Shown here piece by piece: positions 1 to 6,075 of a stretch of 10,559 nucleotides of DNA. The stretch is from Gemmatimonadota bacterium. Lineage in GTDB: Bacteria > Gemmatimonadota > Gemmatimonadetes > Longimicrobiales > UBA6960. The notes beneath the pieces were generated by a model that was not told where the DNA came from, ran no database searches, and saw nothing but the letters and a program-made list of their open reading frames with translations. A program made the translations under genes and the position numbers. The DNA is taken from assembly GCA_019347995.1 (NCBI GenBank), contig JAHWKH010000048.1, forward strand, positions 1 through 10,559, in the 5' to 3' direction. The first letter of the stretch is position 1; every line of letters begins with the position of its first letter.

Positions 1-414
1 GAGGCGGGCGTGATCGCCATCTTCTGCGGGAAGGTGCTCGAGCAGTCAACCCCCACGGTCTACGGCGACGGCCTGCAGACCCGCGACTACGTGTATGTCC
101 AGGACGTGGTGGCGGCCAACCTGCGTGCCGCCGACCTGCCCCTCGACGGCGTTCCGGCCAGGATCGACGAGCGCGCCTTCAACGTGGGGACCGGGGTGGG
201 GACGAGCGTGAACCGGCTGGCCGACTATCTGGAGGAGATCGCCGATCGACGCCCCGGCCGCGAGTACCGTGCTGAACGGCCCGGCGAGCTGCGTCACAGC
301 ACGCTGGACGCGAGCCGCTTCAACGAGCACGGCTGGGCGCCGACCACGCCGCTGCGCGAAGGCCTGCGGGCCACGTACGAGTTCATCGAGGGCGCCCGGG
401 CGGGCCGCGCATGA
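1..414 (+). CDS. NAD-dependent sugar-nucleotide epimerase/dehydratase, C-terminal part (5' end outside window)
   Basis: The reading frame is open from the first base, so this is the last 137 residues of a protein whose family usually has about 310-330. It reads as the C-terminal half of an extended short-chain dehydrogenase/reductase of the GalE/UDP-glucose 4-epimerase type. Visible hallmarks are a VYGDG turn, then LQTRDYVYVQDVV (the conserved RDY/F-V-x-V-x-D-V-A segment near the substrate pocket), an AFNVGTG motif, and a C-terminal ERPGELRHSTLDASRF block of the kind that contacts the nucleotide-sugar. The NAD-binding Rossmann motif and the catalytic Tyr-x3-Lys would lie upstream and cannot be seen. 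Such enzymes interconvert UDP-hexoses for LPS or capsule synthesis; the exact substrate cannot be told from this part. The stop codon overlaps the tolQ start (ATGA, 411-414), which suggests translational coupling with the Tol genes. Confidence 0.88.
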   Translation, partial: EAGVIAIFCGKVLEQSTPTVYGDGLQTRDYVYVQDVVAANLRAADLPLDGVPARIDERAFNVGTGVGTSVNRLADYLEEIADRRPGREYRAERPGELRHSTLDASRFNEHGWAPTTPLREGLRATYEFIEGARAGRA

Positions 415-1133
415 GCGTCCTCGCCGTCCTCCTCCAGGCGGCGCCCCCGCCGCAGAACGCCTGGGACATGATCGTCGGGGGGACCCTCCCCACCCAGATC
501 GTCCTCCTCACGCTGCTGGCGTTCTCCCTGGCGTCGTGGTGGATCATCTTCTGGAAGGCCCGCGTCTTCCGCGAGGTGCGCAACCAGGCCGACCGCTTCC
601 TCCAGCAGATGGAGCGGGCCCAGCGGCTGGAGGACGCCTACAAGGCCATCCTCACGCTGCCCGAGTCGCCGTACGGCCGCGTCTTCCGACAGGGGCTCAA
701 TTTCTTCAGCGAGCTGCGCCCCGGGGCGCTGCGCGAAGGAGCCGCCCCCAGCCAGGGCCTCTCCCTCACCCAGCTCGAGGCGCTGCGCCTGGTGCTGGAG
801 AAGGAGGAGGCGGAGGAGCGCGACGAGCTGGCCCGGGGCATCTCCTGGCTCGCCGTGGTCGCATCGGTCTCGCCGCTGCTGGGCCTGCTGGGGACCGTCA
901 TCGGCGTGATGAACGCCTTCCTGGGCATCGCCACGACGGGCTCCTCCAACATCGGTGCCGTGGCGCCCGGCGTGGCCGAGGCGCTGGTGACCACCGTGGC
1001 GGGCCTGTTCGTGGCCATCCCGGCGGTCATCGCCTACAACCACTTCGTCTCGCGCCTCAACCTGGTGACGGGCGAGCTGGAGGGCTTCAGCAGCGAGTTC
1101 ATCGGCACGCTGGCCCGCGAGGGCCGGGTCTGA
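411..1133 (+). CDS. tolQ: TolQ/ExbB-family proton channel subunit of the Tol-Pal system
   Basis: This is a 240-residue inner-membrane protein of the MotA/TolQ/ExbB family, close to the usual 220-240. Three hydrophobic segments are visible, at about residues 28-48, 144-170 and 184-211, with a long cytoplasmic stretch between the first and second as in TolQ. TM2 contains SPLLGLLGTVIGVMNAF, with Thr162 in the position of E. coli TolQ Thr145. TM3 contains PGVAEALVTTVAGLFVAIPAV, with Thr195 matching Thr178; these threonines line the proton path. With TolR it uses the proton motive force to energise the TolA-type protein. The choice of TolQ over ExbB rests on the tolR-tolA-tolB-pal genes that follow. 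The ATG overlaps the stop of the epimerase gene and no clear Shine-Dalgarno precedes it, so initiation is probably coupled. Confidence 0.95.
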   Translation: MSVLAVLLQAAPPPQNAWDMIVGGTLPTQIVLLTLLAFSLASWWIIFWKARVFREVRNQADRFLQQMERAQRLEDAYKAILTLPESPYGRVFRQGLNFFSELRPGALREGAAPSQGLSLTQLEALRLVLEKEEAEERDELARGISWLAVVASVSPLLGLLGTVIGVMNAFLGIATTGSSNIGAVAPGVAEALVTTVAGLFVAIPAVIAYNHFVSRLNLVTGELEGFSSEFIGTLAREGRV

Positions 1134-1146
1134 TGGGGAGCGGCTG

Positions 1147-1587
1147 ATGGCGGGCGTGGGCCTGGGGCGCAGCGGCCGACGGGGACAGCGGGGCGACCTT
1201 CCGCTCACCGCGGACATCAACATCACGAGCCTGGTGGACGTGGCGTTCACGCTGCTGGTGATCTTCATCATCACGGCGCCGATCCTCCAGGGCGGTGTCG
1301 AGGTGGACGTCCCGCGCGCCGAGGTGCGGCCCATCACCGCCGCCGACGATCCGTTCATCGTCACCGTGAGGCGCGACGGGCAGGTCTTCCTCGAGGAGAC
1401 GCCCATGAGCGTCCAGGACTTCATCGAGGCATTCCCCCAGCTCGCCGCCGCCGGCACCATCGAGCGTGTCTACCTGCGGGGCGATTCCCTCGCCTCGTAC
1501 GGTCCCGTCCTCCAGGTCATCGCCGCCGTGCAGGGGGCGGGCGTCCCCGTGGGCCTGGTGGGCGAGGTGCCGCCCCGGGGGCGTTAG
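1147..1587 (+). CDS. tolR: TolR/ExbD-family biopolymer transport protein
   Basis: A 146-residue protein with the standard TolR/ExbD plan: a short basic cytoplasmic N-terminus, one transmembrane helix at about 29-46, and a periplasmic domain. The helix carries INITSLVDVAFTLLVIFIIT. Asp31 corresponds to the single protonatable membrane aspartate (Asp23 in E. coli TolR) that couples proton flow to movement. The periplasmic part (about 48-146) has the family pattern of a VDVP segment, an IVTVRRDGQVFLEE strand pair and a VYLRGDS strand where ExbD/TolR proteins usually show V-x-[IL]-x-[AG]-D. The ATG lies 13 bases after the tolQ stop and is preceded by GGGGAG at 1135-1140 with 6-base spacing, which fixes the start. 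It acts with TolQ as stator and may bind peptidoglycan, as TolR does in enterobacteria. Confidence 0.94.
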   Translation: MAGVGLGRSGRRGQRGDLPLTADINITSLVDVAFTLLVIFIITAPILQGGVEVDVPRAEVRPITAADDPFIVTVRRDGQVFLEETPMSVQDFIEAFPQLAAAGTIERVYLRGDSLASYGPVLQVIAAVQGAGVPVGLVGEVPPRGR

Positions 1588-1591
1588 AACG

Positions 1592-2464
1592 ATGCCGGAG
1601 AAGGGAGGCGGCGCGCGGGTGGCGGCGCGGCCGCGGGCCTCGGAGCGCAAGACGGCTCCCGCCGTCGCGTCGCTGGCGGTGCACCTGGTGGCGGTGGCCC
1701 TGGCGTGGTGGACGGGCGTGTCCCGTCCGGAGCCCGTGGAGTTCGTCTCCTACCACATCGAGATGACGTCCCTCCCGGCCCCGGAGCCGGCCGGGGTGCC
1801 CGAGCCGGCGCCGCCGGAGGATCTGGTGGTGGAGGACCCCCGGCCGGCCCAGCCCGAGCCGGATCCGATCCCGCCGCCCCCCGAACCCGAGCCCGATCCC
1901 GCCCCGGCACCGGAGCGGCAGCCCGAGCCCGAGCGGCGGCCCGAGCCCCCCCGCCCGGACCCGCCCCGGTCGCGGCCCGATCCGCCCCCGGAGGAGACGC
2001 CGGAGAGGGCCCGCTCCCCCGATCCCGATCCCTCGGCCGTCGGCGGCGAGGCCATCGACGTACGGCTCGAAGGGCTCCGCAGGGACTATCCGGCGTACTA
2101 CGAGAACATCATCCGGCAGATCAACCGCTGCATGCGCTGGCGGGGCTCCGGAACGCCGGAGACCACGGTGTACTTCGTCATCCGGAAGGACGGGACCATG
2201 GAGGACCTGAGACCGCTCGAGCCCTCGGGCAACTTCGCTTTCGACGCCGAGGCCCTGGGGGCCGTGGAGTGCGCCGGCGCCCGCTTCGGCCCGCTCCCCG
2301 AGGGCCTGCCGTACGACCGCCTGCCCGTGCGCTTCACCATCTCCGCCGGCCGGGGCGGTGGCGCCGCCACGGCCGTTCTGTCCTCCGCGAGCGCCCTTCC
2401 CGGCGCCGCGACATCCTCCGCAGCGGACGGCCTGCCCGGCGCCGCGACCTCTTCCGCACCGTGA
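1592..2464 (+). CDS. TonB/TolA-like energy transducer in the tolA position
   Basis: A 290-residue protein taking the tolA slot between tolR and tolB. Residues 1-22 are basic and cytoplasmic; 23-41 form one membrane anchor containing SLAVH, so Ser27 and His31 reproduce the S-x3-H motif that TonB and TolA use to contact ExbB/ExbD or TolQ/TolR. Residues about 58-150 are an extended linker rich in Pro, Glu, Asp and Arg (PEP, PDP and PEPER runs), more like TonB than the Ala-rich helical TolA stalk. Residues about 165-250 resemble the TonB/TolA C-terminal fold: YYENIIRQINRCMRW, then VYFVIRKDGTMEDL, then PVRFTIS. Cys180 and Cys227 could form a disulfide; E. coli TolA also has one in this domain, at other positions. 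The last ~38 residues are an Ala/Ser-rich tail with a duplicated LPGAATSSA. Function as TolA is inferred from gene order. The ATG starts 4 bases after the tolR stop with only a weak upstream G-run, suggesting coupling. Confidence 0.85.
   Translation: MPEKGGGARVAARPRASERKTAPAVASLAVHLVAVALAWWTGVSRPEPVEFVSYHIEMTSLPAPEPAGVPEPAPPEDLVVEDPRPAQPEPDPIPPPPEPEPDPAPAPERQPEPERRPEPPRPDPPRSRPDPPPEETPERARSPDPDPSAVGGEAIDVRLEGLRRDYPAYYENIIRQINRCMRWRGSGTPETTVYFVIRKDGTMEDLRPLEPSGNFAFDAEALGAVECAGARFGPLPEGLPYDRLPVRFTISAGRGGGAATAVLSSASALPGAATSSAADGLPGAATSSAP
2399..2458 (+). repeat. Two 24-bp direct repeats, 36-bp period, in the 3' end of the tolA-like gene
   Basis: Copy 1 covers 2399-2422 and copy 2 covers 2435-2458. 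They match at 22 of 24 bases and are in frame 36 bases apart, so the protein reads LPGAATSSA twice with AADG between. The repeat lies entirely in the low-complexity tail after the TonB-like domain and ends just before the stop codon. It looks like a local tandem duplication, since the two copies differ only by two substitutions. Confidence 0.85.
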
Positions 2465-2469
2465 CGACG

Positions 2470-3846
2470 ATGACGACGATGACGGGACGCCGCTCCCTCC
2501 GCACCACGATCTGCCTGGGCGCCTCCCTCCTGCTGGGGGCGCTGGCCGCTCCCGCGGCCGGCCAGCAGCGCGACTCCATCCCCGGGGTCTCGCTGGGCCT
2601 GGTGGTGCAGGGGGGCACCGCGCCCGCCCTGGCCATCAAGCCGTTCACCGGCCGCTTCGGCGGCGACGCGGCGGCGAGTCAGGTCGAGGCCATCATGGGC
2701 CGCGACCTCCGCTACTCGGACCGCTTCGAGATCATGGACTCCATGCCCGCCGCCATCATGGGCGAGGGGGTCGACTACCGCCTGTGGGACCGGTTGGGGG
2801 CCACCTGGCTCCTCACCGGGCAGGTGGAGGGCGCCGGGGACGCCTACCTGCTCGTCCTGGAGCTCCACGACATCCCCTATGGGCAGGTCCGGGAGCGGGG
2901 ACGTTTCCGGGTGCCCAACCCGGATCATCCCGACTTCCGCATGGCGGTGCACCGGGCGTCCGACGCGCTGGTGGAATGGGTCTTCGACGAGCCGGGCATG
3001 GCCGCCAGCCGCATCGCGTTCAGCATGCGCTCGCCCGCCGGCGTGAAGGAGCTCTACGTCATCGACTCGGACGGGGAGGGCCTGAGGAAGCTCACGAACC
3101 ACGACGCCATCACCATGTCGCCGGCGTGGTCGCCCGACGGGCAGCGCATGGCGTTCATGTCGTACAAGACCGGCTTTCCCCGGATCTTCGTCCACGAGCT
3201 GGCGACGCGGCGCGAGCAGGAGGTCGAGGCCGGCCAGCCCGGCGACTACTATACGCCGGCGTGGGCGCCGGACGGCGAGACGCTGACGTTCTCGGTGCAG
3301 GCCGGCGGGTCGCGCACGGGCCTCTTCAGCTACAACGCTCTGCGCAACTGCTGTGTGGAGCAGCTCACCGGGGGCCGCTGGAACGACATCTCGCCGACCT
3401 ACTCCCCCGACGGCCGCTTCATCGCGTTCAACTCGAACCGGCTGGGCACCGCCGTCCCCCAGATCTACGTCATGCCCGCGCGGGGGGGCGACCCCGAGCT
3501 CCTCAGCCCCTACGAGTACGGGAACAGCGGCTACTTCACGTCCCCGGACTGGTCACCCACCGGCGACATGGTGGCCTTCCACGGCCGCATCCGCCGCGGG
3601 CAGTACCACATCCTGGTTGCCCGCCCCGGGGAGCGGGGACGCATCCGGCAGCTCACCTGGGAAGGCAACAACGAGGACCCGTCGTGGGCGCCCGACGGCC
3701 GCCACATGGTGTTCAAGGGCGAGCGCGGCTGGGGCAAGGGGCTCTTCGTCGTGGACGTGGCGACGGGCAGGATCCGCACCCTGCTTCCCGGTGTCGACGT
3801 GACGGTGCCCGACTGGTCGCCGTCCCTTCCGGGAGACGGGTCGTGA
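2470..3846 (+). CDS. tolB: TolB, periplasmic beta-propeller of the Tol-Pal system
   Basis: A 458-residue exported protein. Residues 1-31 form a signal peptide with a basic start, a hydrophobic core LGASLLLGALA and an Ala-x-Ala-type cleavage site before QQ. Residues about 40-170 match the TolB N-terminal domain, including DYRLWDRLGATWLLTGQVEG. Residues about 178-455 are a beta-propeller of PD40/WD40-like blades, each with a W/Y-S/A-P-D/T-G hairpin: PAWSPDGQ near 218, PAWAPDGE near 262, PTYSPDGR near 309, PDWSPTGD near 358, PSWAPDGR near 403, PDWSP near 447. TolB binds Pal at the outer membrane and hands over to TolA. The start is uncertain: GTG 2461 (overlapping the previous stop), ATG 2470 and ATG 2479 are all in frame inside an ATGACG-type repeat and none has a clear Shine-Dalgarno. 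Extending the frame upstream would run through the tolA-like gene and is rejected. Vicinal Cys294-Cys295 in the propeller is unusual. Confidence 0.95.
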   Translation: MTTMTGRRSLRTTICLGASLLLGALAAPAAGQQRDSIPGVSLGLVVQGGTAPALAIKPFTGRFGGDAAASQVEAIMGRDLRYSDRFEIMDSMPAAIMGEGVDYRLWDRLGATWLLTGQVEGAGDAYLLVLELHDIPYGQVRERGRFRVPNPDHPDFRMAVHRASDALVEWVFDEPGMAASRIAFSMRSPAGVKELYVIDSDGEGLRKLTNHDAITMSPAWSPDGQRMAFMSYKTGFPRIFVHELATRREQEVEAGQPGDYYTPAWAPDGETLTFSVQAGGSRTGLFSYNALRNCCVEQLTGGRWNDISPTYSPDGRFIAFNSNRLGTAVPQIYVMPARGGDPELLSPYEYGNSGYFTSPDWSPTGDMVAFHGRIRRGQYHILVARPGERGRIRQLTWEGNNEDPSWAPDGRHMVFKGERGWGKGLFVVDVATGRIRTLLPGVDVTVPDWSPSLPGDGS

Positions 3847-3947
3847 GCCTTCCGGCCAGCGACGCGTAGGGGGATCGGAGGGCTCCACCCACCACATCCG
3901 GTGTGGCCCGGTTTCCCGGCGGCGCGACACCGCGGGCGGCGCCGGCG

Positions 3948-3976
3948 TTGCGCTCCCGATCCCGTCGCCCTATATG
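3948..3976 (+). promoter_or_regulatory. Sigma-70-like promoter upstream of pal
   Basis: TTGCGC at 3948-3953 and TATATG at 3971-3976 are separated by exactly 17 bases, a good fit to the bacterial housekeeping consensus (TTGACA, 17, TATAAT) in an otherwise extremely GC-rich gap. Transcription would start near 3983 and give a leader of about 92 bases before pal. This would give pal and the downstream genes their own transcript apart from tolQRAB. The gap (3847-4074) holds no convincing gene. Confidence 0.55.
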
Positions 3977-4065
3977 GTACCGCGGCGCGCTGCTCGCCCC
4001 ACCCGAGACCGAAGGTGGCGCCGCGATTCCACGTTGCCGCACTCGCACCACCCCCGACATCCTCT

Positions 4066-4073
4066 GGAGAAGG
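4066..4073 (+). promoter_or_regulatory. Ribosome binding site of pal
   Basis: GGAGAAGG ends one base before the ATG at 4075, with GGAG five bases from the start codon. This picks 4075 as the start over upstream in-frame codons such as GTG 3901, and it places the lipoprotein signal at the very N-terminus. Confidence 0.75.
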
Positions 4074-4074
4074 C

Positions 4075-4677
4075 ATGATCCACCGTCGCCTCGTCGTTCC
4101 CGTCCTGGCCCTGACGCTGATCTCCGCCGCGGCCTGCCGGCGGGATCCGCCGCCGCCGCCCGAGCCCGCCGGCCCGACCCAGGCGGAGCTCGAGCGGATG
4201 AGGCAGGACTCGATCCGGGCCGCCGAGGCCGCCCGCGCGCAGGCCGAGGCCGCGGCGCGCGAGCGAGAGGCGGCCGAGCAGCGCCGCCTCGAGGAAGCCC
4301 GTGCGTCGGCCGTTGCCACCCTGCGCGAGATCGTCCACTTCGACTACGACCAGTCGGACATCAACCCCCAGGCGGAGCGTGTTCTCCGCCAGAAGGTGGA
4401 GATCCTGCGGGCGAACCCCGGCATCCGGCTCCGCATCGAGGGCCACGCCGACGAGCGCGGCTCCACGGAGTACAACCTGGCCCTGGCCAACCGACGGGCC
4501 GAGAGCGTGCGCCAGTTCTTCACGAACTTCGGCCTGAGCGGCGACCGCTTCGCCACCGTCTCGTACGGGGAGGAACGGCCGCTGGTCAACCGGAGCGACG
4601 AGCAGGCCTGGGCGCAGAACCGTCGCGCCGAATTCGTCATCACGGCCGGCGACGTACGGGTCCCTTCGGACCGCTGA
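4075..4677 (+). CDS. pal: Pal, peptidoglycan-associated outer-membrane lipoprotein
   Basis: A 200-residue lipoprotein. Residues 1-20 are a signal peptide and Cys21 is the lipidation site (ISAAAC; the lipobox is Ala-rich rather than Leu-initiated). A proline run follows (24-34), then a charged Ala/Glu/Arg-rich helix at about 36-84, longer than in E. coli Pal and likely a coiled-coil spacer. The OmpA-C-like domain spans about 86-195: IVHFDYDQSDINP, then GHADERGSTEYNLALANRRAESV. Asp126 and Arg in NRRAESV correspond to the residues that hold the diaminopimelate of peptidoglycan. It anchors the outer membrane to the wall and is the partner of TolB, encoded just upstream. It has its own promoter and a clear Shine-Dalgarno. 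Arg at +2 after the lipidated cysteine gives no inner-membrane retention signal of the E. coli Asp type, in line with outer-membrane sorting. Confidence 0.95.
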   Translation: MIHRRLVVPVLALTLISAAACRRDPPPPPEPAGPTQAELERMRQDSIRAAEAARAQAEAAAREREAAEQRRLEEARASAVATLREIVHFDYDQSDINPQAERVLRQKVEILRANPGIRLRIEGHADERGSTEYNLALANRRAESVRQFFTNFGLSGDRFATVSYGEERPLVNRSDEQAWAQNRRAEFVITAGDVRVPSDR

Positions 4678-4696
4678 TCGCCAGGAGAGACAGGAG

Positions 4697-4733
4697 ACGC
4701 CCCTCCCCCGGATCCCCTCCGGGGGAGGGGTGT
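4697..4733 (+). terminator. Strong GC-rich hairpin between pal and cpoB (terminator, attenuator or RBS-occluding structure)
   Basis: Arms 4700-4712 and 4718-4730 are perfectly complementary over 13 bp around a 5-base loop (4713-4717). Three further pairs including one G-U wobble are possible at 4697-4699 with 4731-4733. It is followed by TGTTATAC, which lacks a run of U, so it is a weak intrinsic terminator. Its 3' arm GGGGGAGGGG (4721-4730) is also the only Shine-Dalgarno-like sequence before the cpoB ATG at 4743 (12-base spacing), so the fold would mask that site. Confidence 0.6.
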
Positions 4734-4742
4734 TATACAGGT

Positions 4743-5522
4743 ATGCCGATCCCATTCTCCAGAGGGGGCGGGGCGCTGGCCCTGCTCGCCGCCGTGCTGT
4801 TCGCCTCCGGCTGCGCCACCAAGGGCGACATCCGCGACATGCAGGAGGCCATGCGCACCATGTCGGCCGGTCAGGACTCGGTCCTCCGGCAGCTGCGCCT
4901 CGAGCAGACCCTCACGCAGGACACGCTGCGCACGCAGACGTCGCGCCTCTTCGAGATCCGTGGGGACCTGGCGACCCAGCTCCAGCGGATCCTCGACGAG
5001 CTGGCCACGCTGCGGGAGCTCACCGGGCAGAACCAGCGGACCATCGCCTCGGTGCGCGACCAGATCGACGCCCTGCGGCGGACGGGCCTCGTGGCGCCCA
5101 CGGCGACGGCGGAAGGCGCCGGTCTTCCGGGACCGGCCCAGGGCGGTGGCAGCGCCGAGGAGGCCTACAACGCGGCGGTGGAGCAGTTCAACCGCGGCTC
5201 GCTGACGGCGGCGCGCATCACGTTCGAGCGCTTCCTCCAGCAGTACCCCAACCACCGGCTCGCCGCCGACGCCCACTTCTACATGGCCGACATCCTCGTC
5301 CAGAACGGAAACCTGGAGGAGGCGCTCGACGCGTTCGAGATCATCCCCCAGCGCTTCCCGCAGGCCGCCAAGGTGCCCGACGCCCTCTACCGGATCGGCA
5401 TCCTCCACCTGGAGCGCGGAGATCGCGACGAGGGACGCCGTTATCTCGAGCGAGTGGTGAACACGTATCCCGACAGCACGGTCGCCCAGCTCGCATCGGA
5501 GAGGCTCCGGGGCCTGGGCTGA
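4743..5522 (+). CDS. cpoB: CpoB/YbgF-like Tol-Pal system TPR lipoprotein
   Basis: A 259-residue protein with the CpoB (YbgF) plan. Residues 1-23 form a lipoprotein signal with ASGC at 21-24, so Cys24 is probably lipidated; E. coli CpoB by contrast is a soluble periplasmic protein. Residues about 27-113 are a heptad-like coiled coil (VLRQLRLEQTLTQDTL, ELATLRELTGQNQRTI), the part that trimerises in the family. A Gly/Ala/Pro linker (114-137) leads to three tetratricopeptide repeats at about 138-256: AEEAYNAAVEQFNRGS, AADAHFYMADILVQNGN and VPDALYRIGILHLERGD, each ending in a YP/FP turn. In E. coli it couples Tol action to septal peptidoglycan synthesis (PBP1B). It follows pal by 65 bases, as in proteobacterial tol operons. 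The only upstream ribosome site lies within a hairpin. Confidence 0.9.
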   Translation: MPIPFSRGGGALALLAAVLFASGCATKGDIRDMQEAMRTMSAGQDSVLRQLRLEQTLTQDTLRTQTSRLFEIRGDLATQLQRILDELATLRELTGQNQRTIASVRDQIDALRRTGLVAPTATAEGAGLPGPAQGGGSAEEAYNAAVEQFNRGSLTAARITFERFLQQYPNHRLAADAHFYMADILVQNGNLEEALDAFEIIPQRFPQAAKVPDALYRIGILHLERGDRDEGRRYLERVVNTYPDSTVAQLASERLRGLG

Positions 5523-5556
5523 CCGCCGCCGGACCGACCTCCCCCCTCGCCGTTTC

Positions 5557-6075
5557 ATGCGCTGCCCCAACTGTGACGCCACCGACAACCGGGTCGTGGA
5601 CACCCGGACGAGCCGGGGCGGACGCGCCGTCCGCCGCCGTCGGGAGTGCTCCGTCTGCGGCCGTCGCTTCACCACCTACGAGTACGTGGAGCAGAGGCCC
5701 ATCCAGGTGCTGAAGCGGAGCGGCAGCGCGGAGGATTTCGACCGCGAGAAGCTGCTCCGCAGCATCCAGGTCGCGTGCGCCAAGCGTCCGGTCTCCGCGT
5801 CGTCCATCGACGCGCTGGTGGAGCAGGTCGAGGAGGTGCTCTCCCGTGAGGCGGGCGTGGAGATCCCCAGCTCGCGCATCGGCGAGATGGTCATGGACGC
5901 GCTGCGGCCGCTGGACCGGGTGGCGTTCGTCCGCTTCGCCTCGGTGTACCGCAACTTCCAGGACGCCGGGCAGTTCCAGGAGTTCGTCGACGAGCTGAAC
6001 ATCCGCCAGGAGCGGGAGGCGGTCGCCCGCAGCCAGGTGGAGCTGCCCCTGCCCTCCGACGGGTCCGAGGCGTGA
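5557..6075 (+). CDS. nrdR: NrdR, transcriptional repressor of ribonucleotide reductase genes
   Basis: A 172-residue protein with both NrdR domains. The N-terminal zinc ribbon has Cys3-x2-Cys6 and Cys31-x2-Cys34, followed by the conserved RRFTTYEYVE. The ATP-cone spans about 49-139, with IQVLKRSGSAEDFDREKLLRSI at its start and VAFVRFASVYRNFQD at its end, both family signatures. It senses ATP/dATP and represses nrd operons by binding paired NrdR boxes. No nrd gene or obvious NrdR box is present here, so it acts in trans. The C-terminal ~25 residues after the cone are hydrophilic and not distinctive. It starts 34 bases after cpoB without a clear Shine-Dalgarno. Its stop overlaps the tatC start (GTGA), so it is part of the same transcript as the envelope genes. 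Confidence 0.96.
   Translation: MRCPNCDATDNRVVDTRTSRGGRAVRRRRECSVCGRRFTTYEYVEQRPIQVLKRSGSAEDFDREKLLRSIQVACAKRPVSASSIDALVEQVEEVLSREAGVEIPSSRIGEMVMDALRPLDRVAFVRFASVYRNFQDAGQFQEFVDELNIRQEREAVARSQVELPLPSDGSEA

Noticed and set aside
294..1460. 388-codon open frame on the minus strand opposite tolQ and tolR
   Set aside because: The plus strand carries clear TolQ and TolR motifs; the minus translation has no recognisable domain.
1763..2042. Proline-rich coding repeats in the tolA-like gene as a tandem DNA repeat or CRISPR-like array
   Set aside because: The units are irregular in length and sequence and are explained by a Pro/Glu/Asp linker; there are no constant repeats with unique spacers.
1705..2469. 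Long upstream extension of the tolB frame through the tolA-like gene
   Set aside because: The extension overlaps a supported gene in another frame, is Arg/Pro low-complexity, and would bury the TolB signal peptide.
3892..3906. Small inverted repeat CCACA/TGTGG after tolB as a terminator
   Set aside because: A 5-bp stem with no T-run is too weak to call in sequence this GC-rich.
3901..4074. In-frame N-terminal extension of pal from GTG 3901
   Set aside because: It lacks a ribosome site, would bury the lipoprotein signal, and covers the likely promoter; ATG 4075 has a good Shine-Dalgarno.
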